Shown here: in pieces, positions 1 through 5,184 of the stretch
How positions within the stretch are numbered: position 1 is the first letter of the stretch
How the letters are laid out: every line of letters starts with the position of its first letter
Translations under genes and position numbers: made by a program
Notes under the pieces: model-generated
Databases searched by the model: none
What the model was told of the DNA's origin: nothing
The model's input: only the letters and a program-made list of their open reading frames with translations
Assembly: GCA_964535315.1 (NCBI GenBank)
Contig: CAZHTS010000110.1
Span: 1-13,998 of the forward strand
Direction of reading: 5' to 3'
Origin: CAZHTS01 sp964535315
GTDB lineage: Bacteria; Chloroflexota; Anaerolineae; Anaerolineales; Anaerolineaceae
Length of the DNA stretch: 13,998 nt

Positions 1-228
1 GAGGTGCGCGCCTGGACGACCCGGCGCAGCGCCACCGCCCCCGAGGCCGCCGGCGAGATCCACACCGACCTGCAAAAAGGCTTTATCCGCGCCGAGGTGG
101 TGGCCTACGACGACCTGATGGCATTGGGCGGGATGAACGAAGCCAAGGCCAAAGGCAAATTACGTCTGGAAGGCAAGGAATACCTGGTCAAGGACGGCGA
201 CATCCTCAACATCCGCTTTGCAGTTTAG
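1..228 (+). CDS. ychF: YchF/Obg-like ATPase, C-terminal fragment (5' end outside window)
   Basis: The frame is open from base 1, so the gene begins before the window, and it stops at TAG 226-228. The 75 visible residues match the C-terminal TGS-like domain (DUF933) of YchF: a W-T-x-R-R stretch, then T-A-P-E-A-A-G-x-I-H-T-D, G-F-I-R-A-E-V-x-A-Y-D-D-L, and the closing G-K-x-R-L-E-G-K-x-Y-x-V-x-D-G-D motif. YchF is a cytosolic P-loop NTPase that prefers ATP over GTP, binds ribosomes and is linked to stress and translation control. The nucleotide-binding domain lies outside the window. The GTG at 4-6 is an internal valine codon, not a start. The stop codon overlaps that of the convergent sugar transferase gene by four bases. 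Confidence 0.93.
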   Translation, partial: EVRAWTTRRSATAPEAAGEIHTDLQKGFIRAEVVAYDDLMALGGMNEAKAKGKLRLEGKEYLVKDGDILNIRFAV

Positions 229-911
229 GACGGCGCCCCATCTGACGTCTGCTCTCCGGCTCCCGCACTCTCCTGGGGAGCCGGTTGTGTTTGCGCCGCG
301 CCCATAAATTCGCGGGCGGTGGCCTCACCCGGCTGGCTGATGCCCTCGCGGCGCAGCACGCGCCAGAAGGTCAGCGCCAGGATTTTGATATCCAGCCCGA
401 GCGACCAGTGATCGACGTACCACACGTCCAGGCGGAACTTATCCTCCCAGGTCAGGGCGTTGCGCCCGTTGATCTGCGCCCAACCGGTCATACCGGGCAG
501 CACGTCGTGACGGCGGGCCTGCTCGGGGGTATAGCGATCCAGATAAGCGACCAGCAGGGGGCGCGGCCCGACCAGGCTCATCTCGCCGCGCAGCACATTG
601 AACAGTTCGGGCAGTTCGTCCAGGCTGGCAGCGCGCAGGAAACGCCCCAGGCGGGTGAGCCGCTGGGCATCCGGCAGCGGGCGGCCCCGGGCGTCTACGG
701 CGTTGCGCATCGAACGGAATTTGTACAGGGTGAAGATACGCCCGCCCAACCCGGGGCGCGGCTGGCGAAAGAAAACCGGCGCCCCCAGCGCCAGGCGCAC
801 CACCAGCGCCAGCAGCAGCAGCAGCGGGGAAATAAGGATCAGCCCCGGCAGAGTCAGGGCAAGATCAAACACACGTTTCTGCCAGGGAACCGGCGGAAGC
901 GAAGCAGGCAT
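225..911 (-). CDS. Short monotopic sugar-phosphate transferase (bacterial sugar transferase family, PglC-like)
   Basis: This 228-aa protein has the size of the minimal (PglC-like) phosphoglycosyl transferases, which move a sugar-1-phosphate from a UDP-sugar to undecaprenyl phosphate and so start a surface glycan. Residues 13-42 form the hydrophobic re-entrant membrane segment. Y-K-F-R-S-M is at 63-68 and the catalytic Asp-Glu pair at 98-99, within L-D-E-L-P-E-L-F-N-V-L-R-G-E-M-S-L-V-G-P-R-P. P-G-M-T-G-W-A-Q-I-N-G-R-N follows at 139-151. The last ~25 residues are rich in Ala, Gln, Gly and Ser and are probably disordered. The sugar cannot be told from sequence. The start ATG (911-909) has no Shine-Dalgarno, and a -10 box lies just 6 bases upstream, suggesting a leaderless mRNA. 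No glycan gene is adjacent, so the pathway is unknown. Confidence 0.92.
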   Translation of the reverse strand: MPASLPPVPWQKRVFDLALTLPGLILISPLLLLLALVVRLALGAPVFFRQPRPGLGGRIFTLYKFRSMRNAVDARGRPLPDAQRLTRLGRFLRAASLDELPELFNVLRGEMSLVGPRPLLVAYLDRYTPEQARRHDVLPGMTGWAQINGRNALTWEDKFRLDVWYVDHWSLGLDIKILALTFWRVLRREGISQPGEATAREFMGAAQTQPAPQESAGAGEQTSDGAPS

Positions 912-917
912 AGCCTG

Positions 918-926
918 ATTGTATCA
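918..926 (-). promoter_or_regulatory. Extended -10 promoter of the sugar transferase gene, probably leaderless
   Basis: On the minus strand the sequence reads TGATACAAT, an extended -10 (TGn plus a hexamer one base off TATAAT). Only six bases (CAGGCT) separate it from the ATG at 911-909. A start site about seven bases past the -10 would fall on the A of the ATG. No clear -35 is seen. Confidence 0.55.
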
Positions 927-949
927 CGGCGTCCGGGCGCTGCGGAGCA

Positions 950-958
950 TGATATAAT
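950..958 (+). promoter_or_regulatory. Extended -10 promoter of the selW-trpS-dtd operon
   Basis: TGATATAAT is a perfect extended -10. The expected start near 965 gives a leader of about 22 bases, with GGAG at 976-979 seven bases before the ATG at 987. No good -35 is visible. It lies back to back with the sugar transferase promoter (918-926). Confidence 0.7.
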
Positions 959-986
959 GATGAAAATCCACCTGCGGAGTACGACT

Positions 987-1244
987 ATGGGTCTGTTGAA
1001 AGTTTCAATCGAATATTGCGCAGTCTGACACTACACCGAGCGCGCTGCCGGTCTGGCAGCCGACCTGTTGGAACGTTTCGAGACGGAAATCGAGACGCTA
1101 ACGCTCATCCCTTCGGATGGCGGGCGCTACGAGGTGACCGTCAACGGCAAGCTGATTTACTCAAAAGAGGCCACGGGCCGGCACGCCGACCCGGGCGAAG
1201 TGGTAAAACTGTTTCAAGCTTATTTGCAGGAAGGAAAGCAATGA
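987..1244 (+). CDS. SelW-like (Rdx family) selenoprotein with in-frame UGA = Sec14
   Basis: Read through the TGA at 1026-1028, the frame gives an 85-aa protein ending at TGA 1242-1244. It matches the SelW/SelT/SelH (Rdx, PF10262) fold. A beta strand leads into Y-C-A-V-U at residues 10-14, so the redox CxxC is CxxU (Cys11, Sec14). Then come a helix (A-A-G-L-A-A-D-L-L-E-R-F), L-T-L-I-P-S-D-G-G-R-Y-E-V-T-V-N-G-K-L-I-Y-S-K, and G-R-H-A-D-P-G-E-V-V as in family C-termini. The likely role is a cytosolic thiol/selenol oxidoreductase; the substrate is unknown. ATG 987 has GGAG seven bases upstream and an extended -10 promoter. The gene overlaps trpS by ATGA, implying translational coupling. UGA serves as the stop of selW itself, trpS and secA, so general reassignment is unlikely. 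A SECIS-like hairpin follows the UGA. The sel machinery lies outside the window. Confidence 0.9.
1026..1060 (+). promoter_or_regulatory. Bacterial SECIS element directing Sec insertion at UGA 1026-1028
   Basis: The UGA is followed, after 15 bases, by a perfect 6-bp stem, GCTGCC (1044-1049) with GGCAGC (1055-1060), closing a GGTCT loop (1050-1054). The loop starts 22 bases after the UGA, and its first two bases are G. Both fit the known bacterial SECIS pattern: a small apical loop with an early G, roughly 16-37 bases downstream. From memory, the E. coli fdhF SECIS also has GGUCU in its apical loop, placed about one codon closer to its UGA. The lower stem is weak here. The element lies within coding sequence and would bind SelB in the mRNA. 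Confidence 0.8.
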
Positions 1245-2236
1245 AAAAAGGTCGTGTCTTCTCCGGCGCCCGCCCCACGGGCCGCCAACACCTGGGCAAC
1301 TATCTGGGCGCCATCCGCAATTACGTGGCGTTGCAGGACGAATACGATTGCGTTTACTGCATCGTCGACCTGCACGCACTGACCACGTTGGAAACCACCG
1401 AGGACCTCAAGCTGAATTCGTACGAAATGGCGCTCGACTGGTTGGCGGCAGGCATCCGGCCGGAGGAATCGATCGTTTTCATCCAGTCGCACGTCCCCCA
1501 GGTGACCGAACTGCACACCATTCTCTCGATGGTGACGCCGTTGGGCAAGTTGACCGATCTACCCACGTTTAAAGAAAAAGTGCGCGACCAGCCGCACAAC
1601 ATCAACTACGGGCTGGTGGGCTACCCGGTGTTGATGGCCGCCGACATCGCCCTGTACAAGGCCGACGCCGTGCCGGTGGGCGTGGATCAGGCGCCGCATC
1701 TGGAGTTCACCCGCGAGGTGGTGCGTTCGTTCAACTATCGCTTCAACACCAAGGCGCTGGTCGAACCGCAGATGAAGGTGACCGAGGTGCCCAAGGTGAT
1801 TGGCATCGACGGCCAGCAGAAGATGGGCAAGAGCCTGAACAACCACATCGAGATCGCCGCCACGCCGGAAGAGACGCAGAAGCGGGTAATGACGATGGTC
1901 ACCGACCCGCAGCGCCTGCGCCGCAGCGACCCGGGCGACCCGGACGTGTGCAACGTGTTCAGCATGCACAAAATCTTCTCCAGCGCCGGCGAAGTGGCCA
2001 ACATCAACACCGAATGCCGCAAAGCGGGCATCGGCTGTGTGGACTGCAAGCGCCTGCTGGCGCAAAACATGAACGCCCACCTGGAGCCCTTCCGCGCCCG
2101 CCGGGCAGAAATTGCCGCCAACCCGGATACCGTCTGGGACATCCTGCACGACGGCGCCGTCCGGGCGCGGGTCATCGCCGAAGCGACGATGTGCGAGGTG
2201 CGCGCCGCCGTCGGCATGGCGCCCAAACGAGACTGA
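1241..2236 (+). CDS. trpS: Tryptophanyl-tRNA synthetase, with a four-cysteine Fe-S-type motif
   Basis: This 331-aa class I synthetase charges tRNA-Trp with tryptophan in the cytosol. The N-terminus carries G-A-R-P-T-G-R-Q-H-L-G-N (residues 9-20, the HIGH region) and the KMSKS loop reads K-M-G-K-S (194-198). Length is normal for bacterial TrpRS. Cysteines at 237, 259, 266 and 269 form C-x21-C-x6-C-x2-C, very close to the spacing that binds a [4Fe-4S] cluster in Thermotoga maritima TrpRS (from memory C-x22-C-x6-C-x2-C). ATG 1241 is chosen because AGGAAGG lies just upstream and homology begins there. A longer frame open from 1016 only runs out of phase through selW. The ATG overlaps the selW TGA, and dtd follows 5 bases after the stop. 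Confidence 0.96.
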   Translation: MKKGRVFSGARPTGRQHLGNYLGAIRNYVALQDEYDCVYCIVDLHALTTLETTEDLKLNSYEMALDWLAAGIRPEESIVFIQSHVPQVTELHTILSMVTPLGKLTDLPTFKEKVRDQPHNINYGLVGYPVLMAADIALYKADAVPVGVDQAPHLEFTREVVRSFNYRFNTKALVEPQMKVTEVPKVIGIDGQQKMGKSLNNHIEIAATPEETQKRVMTMVTDPQRLRRSDPGDPDVCNVFSMHKIFSSAGEVANINTECRKAGIGCVDCKRLLAQNMNAHLEPFRARRAEIAANPDTVWDILHDGAVRARVIAEATMCEVRAAVGMAPKRD

Positions 2237-2241
2237 TCGAC

Positions 2242-2679
2242 ATGCGGGCGGTCTTACAGCGGGTAACGCACGGCAGGGTGCGCGTCGATGGGCGCACGGT
2301 GGCCGAAATTGATCTGGGCATGGTCATCCTGCTGGGCATTGGCCCGCAGGACGACGAAGAAAAAGCGCGCCAGCTGACGCGTAAGATCGCCCTGCTGCGC
2401 ATCTTTGAAGACGAACAGGGCAAGATCAACCGCTCGTTGTTGGATGTAGGCGGGGCGGCCATCGTCGTCTCGCAGTTCACCCTTTACGCCGACACGCGCA
2501 AGGGCAACCGGCCATCGTTCACCGATGCAGCGCCGCCCGACCTGGCGCGCCCGCTGGTCGACCGTTTTGCGGCGCTGCTCGCCGAACAGGGCGTGCCGAC
2601 CCAGACCGGCGAGTTCGGGGCGCACATGCAGGTCTCAATCGAAAACGATGGCCCGGTGACCATCTGGCTGGAAAGTTAG
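2242..2679 (+). CDS. dtd: D-aminoacyl-tRNA deacylase (D-Tyr-tRNA deacylase, DTD type)
   Basis: This 145-aa protein has the standard DTD length. It starts M-R-A-V-L-Q-R-V, carries the active-site S-Q-F-T-L-Y-A-D at residues 77-84, and has N-D-G-P-V-T at 135-140, the Gly-cisPro loop that excludes L-amino acids. DTD frees D-amino acids (and glycine mischarged on tRNA-Ala) from tRNA, acting as a dimer that edits in trans. ATG 2242 lies 5 bases after the trpS stop, so the two are almost certainly co-transcribed, a sensible pairing of charging and proofreading. No good Shine-Dalgarno is seen, which suggests translational coupling to trpS. The stop overlaps that of the convergent pyrD-like gene by four bases. 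Confidence 0.96.
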   Translation: MRAVLQRVTHGRVRVDGRTVAEIDLGMVILLGIGPQDDEEKARQLTRKIALLRIFEDEQGKINRSLLDVGGAAIVVSQFTLYADTRKGNRPSFTDAAPPDLARPLVDRFAALLAEQGVPTQTGEFGAHMQVSIENDGPVTIWLES

Positions 2680-3428
2680 CGTTCGACGCCGCCGCGCCAT
2701 AAGACGGCGTCGAACTGCACGGCCACCGCACCGGCGGCGCGCAGCGCCCGGGCGCCGTCCAGCGAATACACGCCGCCGCTGGCGATCAGCGGCAGGCCAT
2801 GATTCTGCGCCTGGCGCACGGCAGCCAGCGCCAGCGGGAAGATCGCCGGCCCATACAACCGGCCGGCAGTTGGCGTTTTACTGTGCAGCGGCAGGGCGCC
2901 GCGCGGCGCCCCCAGGCTGATGGCGCTGACGCCCAGCGGTAGCAAATCATCCAGCCAGGCCTCACCGGCGGCGGTAAGGGCCGCATTGACCACCAGCGGC
3001 AGTTCGCCCAGGGCGGCCAGGATCAACTCGGTGCGCAGCGCCGGCCCGGCGTGCGGCGGCAGCCCCAGTTCAATCGCCGCCACGCCTTCCTGGTCTTCCA
3101 GCGTGTGCACCATGCGGGCGGCATCTTCAGGCCGGTCGGCCAGCAGGTGCACCCACACCGGCAGGTCGCTGCGCGCCCAGCGCGGCGCATAACGGCGCAG
3201 CACTTCGTTCAGGCCAGGATTGGGCAGGCCGCTGTGCAGCAAAAAGCCGCCGGCATACGGCGCCAGGCAGCGCCCGTGGGCGGGGGTGCGCGCCGTCAGG
3301 CTGACGGGGTTGGTGACAAAAGCGCCCGGCGCTTCGTCCAATGGCCAGCGTTCGGGGGGCGCAAAACCCAGCGTGCCGGCAGCGTTGAGCCAGGGGGCGC
3401 GCAGTTCCAGGTCGGGAACGCCGTTCAT
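2676..3428 (-). CDS. Dihydroorotate dehydrogenase-like protein with a degenerate active site
   Basis: This 250-aa protein follows the layout of class 1 dihydroorotate dehydrogenase (FMN TIM barrel, usually ~300 aa). It has N-A-A-G-T-L-G-F (15-22), H-S-G-L-P-N-P-G (65-72), Y-G-P-A-I-F-P-L-A-L (192-201) and I-A-S-G-G-V-Y-S-L-D-G-A (215-226). Key sites differ from the family. The N-terminal lysine segment reads V-T-N-P-V-S (38-43). The E-x-N-x-S-C-P-N segment that holds a substrate-binding Asn reads E-L-G-L-P-P (120-125). The next strand's lysine is replaced in V-V-N-A-A (146-150), and the I-N-T segment reads I-S-L-G-A-P (170-175). So FMN binding and dihydroorotate oxidation are both doubtful. 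The ATG overlaps the pyrK-like TGA (ATGA). Assignment to the fold is firm; enzyme activity is not. No pyrD symbol is given. Confidence 0.8.
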   Translation of the reverse strand: MNGVPDLELRAPWLNAAGTLGFAPPERWPLDEAPGAFVTNPVSLTARTPAHGRCLAPYAGGFLLHSGLPNPGLNEVLRRYAPRWARSDLPVWVHLLADRPEDAARMVHTLEDQEGVAAIELGLPPHAGPALRTELILAALGELPLVVNAALTAAGEAWLDDLLPLGVSAISLGAPRGALPLHSKTPTAGRLYGPAIFPLALAAVRQAQNHGLPLIASGGVYSLDGARALRAAGAVAVQFDAVLWRGGVER

Positions 3429-4111
3429 TCTTCCCTCAAAACAGACCAATCGAACACCGGGCCGTCCTTGCAGGCCAGCTGCCAGCCCGCGGCAGTGCGC
3501 ACGGCGCACACACCGCACTCGGCCGGCCCGCCGCACAGGATGGGGGTGCGCAGCAAAGCCTGCGCCGGGCAGGCCAGACGCTGTTCGCGCCCCAGCCCCA
3601 GCGCCCGGCGCACAGCCGGCAGTGCCGCGTATGCCAGATCGAGCGCCAGGTAATCGGCCCAACCCTGCAACTCATCCAACGCCTCCAGCGGCAGCACCTC
3701 AACCGCCGCCGGCAGCCCGGCGGGTAAAAAGGGGGTATAGAGCGCCACGGCGGCGCGCTGCGCCAGCGCCTGAGTGAGTAAGGGCATCAACCGCCAGGGG
3801 CCGCATTGCCAGGCCACACAGGCCACCCGCCCGGCAGTGGGCGGCAGGCGAAAACCACTGCCCAGCGGGGCGCGCCCCTGTAAGACCGTGCCGACCGTCC
3901 AGGCAGGCGGCAGCGGCGGCGCCAGCCACAACCGTTCCGCCTGCGGCGCACCCGCCGGGAACAAGGGCGTCGCCAGCGGCTCGTCACTGCCGGCGGCAAA
4001 ACCCAACAGGTATTGGCCGGGTTGCAGCGCCGGCGCCGGCCAGGAGACGCACACCAGCACGCCATCTTGCTCCAGGCGCAGTTCGAGAACGTTCAGGGAA
4101 TAACACGTCAT
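3425..4111 (-). CDS. PyrK-like iron-sulfur protein (dihydroorotate dehydrogenase electron-transfer subunit family), degenerate
   Basis: This 228-aa protein resembles PyrK, the FAD/[2Fe-2S] subunit that passes electrons from PyrD to NAD. A beta-barrel-like start leads to P-G-Q-Y-L-L-G (31-37). The C-terminus holds Cys193, 199, 202 and 214 (C-x5-C-x2-C-x11-C) followed by K-D-G-P-V-F-D-W (215-222), the PyrK cluster signature with one extra residue in the first gap. The flavin R-P-x-S-x motif is absent (D-E-P-L-A-T-P-L-F at 43-51) and so is the NAD-site G-G-x-G-x-A-P (it reads around C-V-A-W-Q-C-G-P-W, 98-106). The protein may hold a cluster but bind neither cofactor normally. ATGA overlaps link it to the RDD gene before it and the PyrD-like gene after it. 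Confidence 0.75.
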   Translation of the reverse strand: MTCYSLNVLELRLEQDGVLVCVSWPAPALQPGQYLLGFAAGSDEPLATPLFPAGAPQAERLWLAPPLPPAWTVGTVLQGRAPLGSGFRLPPTAGRVACVAWQCGPWRLMPLLTQALAQRAAVALYTPFLPAGLPAAVEVLPLEALDELQGWADYLALDLAYAALPAVRRALGLGREQRLACPAQALLRTPILCGGPAECGVCAVRTAAGWQLACKDGPVFDWSVLREE

Positions 4112-4554
4112 TTCCGGTATATCACCTGCGTTGCGGCGATGTGGTCGTGCAGCGCCCGGTGCGTCTTACTGAAGGCCGCCATCAGGAAGCCGATCATCAA
4201 TATTGCCGCCGAGATATACTTGCCAAAACATCGCCCGCTGGCACGCCAGAAACCAATGCGGCCGCCATCGCTGCCGGTCACTACAATTCCCAGCGCCCGT
4301 TTGCCGGGGGTGGCCATGTGCTCCGAACTCTCATAACCGGCCGAATACAACCAGGGAAAAACGATCAAACTGGCAAACAACAACAACGGCCCATAACCGG
4401 GGTCGCGGAAGGTGGCGTCCCACGCCCGGCCGAAGACGTACCCCCACAGGCCCAGCCCGGCCGCACAAAGCAGGGCGTCGATCAATTGGGCGCCCACCCG
4501 CCGCCAGAAACTGGCGGGGCGCCATACGGATGGCATCGGATGGATATCTGTCAT
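4108..4554 (-). CDS. RDD family membrane protein
   Basis: This 148-aa protein has three predicted membrane helices at about 24-44, 54-74 and 112-128. It carries the RDD-family signatures R-V-G-A-Q-L-I-D-A-L-L (19-29), A-T-P-G-K-R-A-L-G-I (81-90) and H-R-A-L-H-D-H-I-A-A-T (132-142). RDD proteins are small inner-membrane proteins, mostly of unknown role; some have been tied to ion or solute transport. AGGAGG lies about seven bases before ATG 4554 and a TATAAT lies at 4600-4595, so this is the first gene of the operon. Its TGA overlaps the ATG of the pyrK-like gene. Why an RDD protein sits with PyrK/PyrD-like proteins is not evident; a membrane anchor for the pair is a guess. Confidence 0.88.
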   Translation of the reverse strand: MTDIHPMPSVWRPASFWRRVGAQLIDALLCAAGLGLWGYVFGRAWDATFRDPGYGPLLLFASLIVFPWLYSAGYESSEHMATPGKRALGIVVTGSDGGRIGFWRASGRCFGKYISAAILMIGFLMAAFSKTHRALHDHIAATQVIYRK

Positions 4555-4594
4555 TCCGGCCTCCTGTCGTTAGCGGATGTTTTCTTTCACTTTC

Positions 4595-4600
4595 ATTATA
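4595..4600 (-). promoter_or_regulatory. -10 box of the RDD-pyrK-like-pyrD-like operon
   Basis: Read on the minus strand this is a perfect TATAAT, 40 bases before the RDD start codon. No TG extension and no clear -35 are visible. It forms a divergent promoter region with the plus-strand -10 at 4642-4647. Confidence 0.5.
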
Positions 4601-4638
4601 CCGGAATCTCGTCGTTTGCATCGCGGCGCCCCAAGCTT

Positions 4639-4647
4639 TGCTATAAT
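4639..4647 (+). promoter_or_regulatory. Extended -10 promoter of the GyrI-like/Rob-like cluster
   Basis: TGCTATAAT is a perfect extended -10. The expected start near 4654 would leave a leader of about 10 bases, made almost entirely of the GGAGGG ribosome site (4655-4660) before ATG 4665. No -35 is seen. Confidence 0.65.
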
Positions 4648-4664
4648 TGAGCCCGGAGGGAAAC

Positions 4665-5177
4665 ATGCAAGCACCACGCCTGATCGAGGGCCCGCCCTTG
4701 CTGCTGGCCGGAATGAGCTTTTTTGGCGATCCGTTCCGTATGAGTGGGGATTGGAGCGAGGAAAACGAGATTGGCCGCCTGTGGCAGCGTTTCGGCGCCT
4801 ATTTGCAGGCGCACCCCGATTGCCTGGAACTGGCCAGCGAGGCCGGGGTATCGTACGAGGTTCACCTCCAACACGAGGCCACACCGCGCACCGGCGAGGT
4901 GGATGTCTTTGCCGGGCTGCCCGTTACGCCCGCCGTCCTGGAGCGCCTGCCCGTGGAATTGTTGCTGCGGCGTCTGCCGGCCTGCCGTTACGCCGTATTC
5001 ACCCTGTGCGGCGCCGAAATCACCGCCGACTGGCCGCAGCAGATTTACGAGCAGTGGCTGCCCGGCTCCGGGTTTGTGGAGGCCTACCCTTATCACGCCC
5101 AGCGCTACGATGGGCGCTTCAAAGGGCTGCAGGATATCGAACACTCGCTCATCGAAGTGTACGTCCCCATACGCTGA
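4665..5177 (+). CDS. Stand-alone GyrI-like / effector-binding domain protein
   Basis: This 170-aa protein has no DNA-binding domain. Its fold resembles the GyrI-like effector-binding domain (AraC_E_bind/Cass2-type): Y-E-V-H (64-67), E-V-D-V-F-A-G-L-P-V (78-87), R-Y-A-V-F-T-L (108-114), I-Y-E-Q-W-L-P (127-133) and a C-terminal strand I-E-V-Y-V-P-I (163-169). Family members bind hydrophobic or drug-like ligands, and some stand-alone ones hydrolyse cyclopropanoid toxins; which applies here cannot be told. The I-Y-x-x-W-L-P and V-x-(V/I)-P-I ends recur in the next gene, so the two are probably related domains. GGAGGG at 4655-4660 supports ATG 4665 over the TTG at 4647 that lies inside the -10 region. 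The next gene starts 7 bases after the stop. Confidence 0.78.
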   Translation: MQAPRLIEGPPLLLAGMSFFGDPFRMSGDWSEENEIGRLWQRFGAYLQAHPDCLELASEAGVSYEVHLQHEATPRTGEVDVFAGLPVTPAVLERLPVELLLRRLPACRYAVFTLCGAEITADWPQQIYEQWLPGSGFVEAYPYHAQRYDGRFKGLQDIEHSLIEVYVPIR

Positions 5178-5184
5178 GGCGCGG

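Noticed and set aside
285..1028. Long plus-strand frame antisense to the sugar transferase
   Set aside because: Only its last 14 codons are real: they are the start of the selenoprotein gene before its UGA. The rest mirrors the conserved transferase on the other strand.
1026..1028. TGA as a true stop, sequencing error or general UGA reassignment
   Set aside because: Homology continues in the same frame after the TGA, Sec falls at the second redox Cys position and a SECIS-like hairpin follows. UGA also ends selW, trpS and secA, so it is not reassigned.
1016..1240. N-terminal extension of trpS
   Set aside because: It lies in a different frame from the selenoprotein and has no TrpRS-like sequence. 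The ATG at 1241 has a good ribosome site and family-like N-terminus.
4744..5184. Upstream extension of the Rob-like regulator
   Set aside because: This stretch is an out-of-phase reading of the GyrI-like gene; the AraC domain begins right after GTG 5185.
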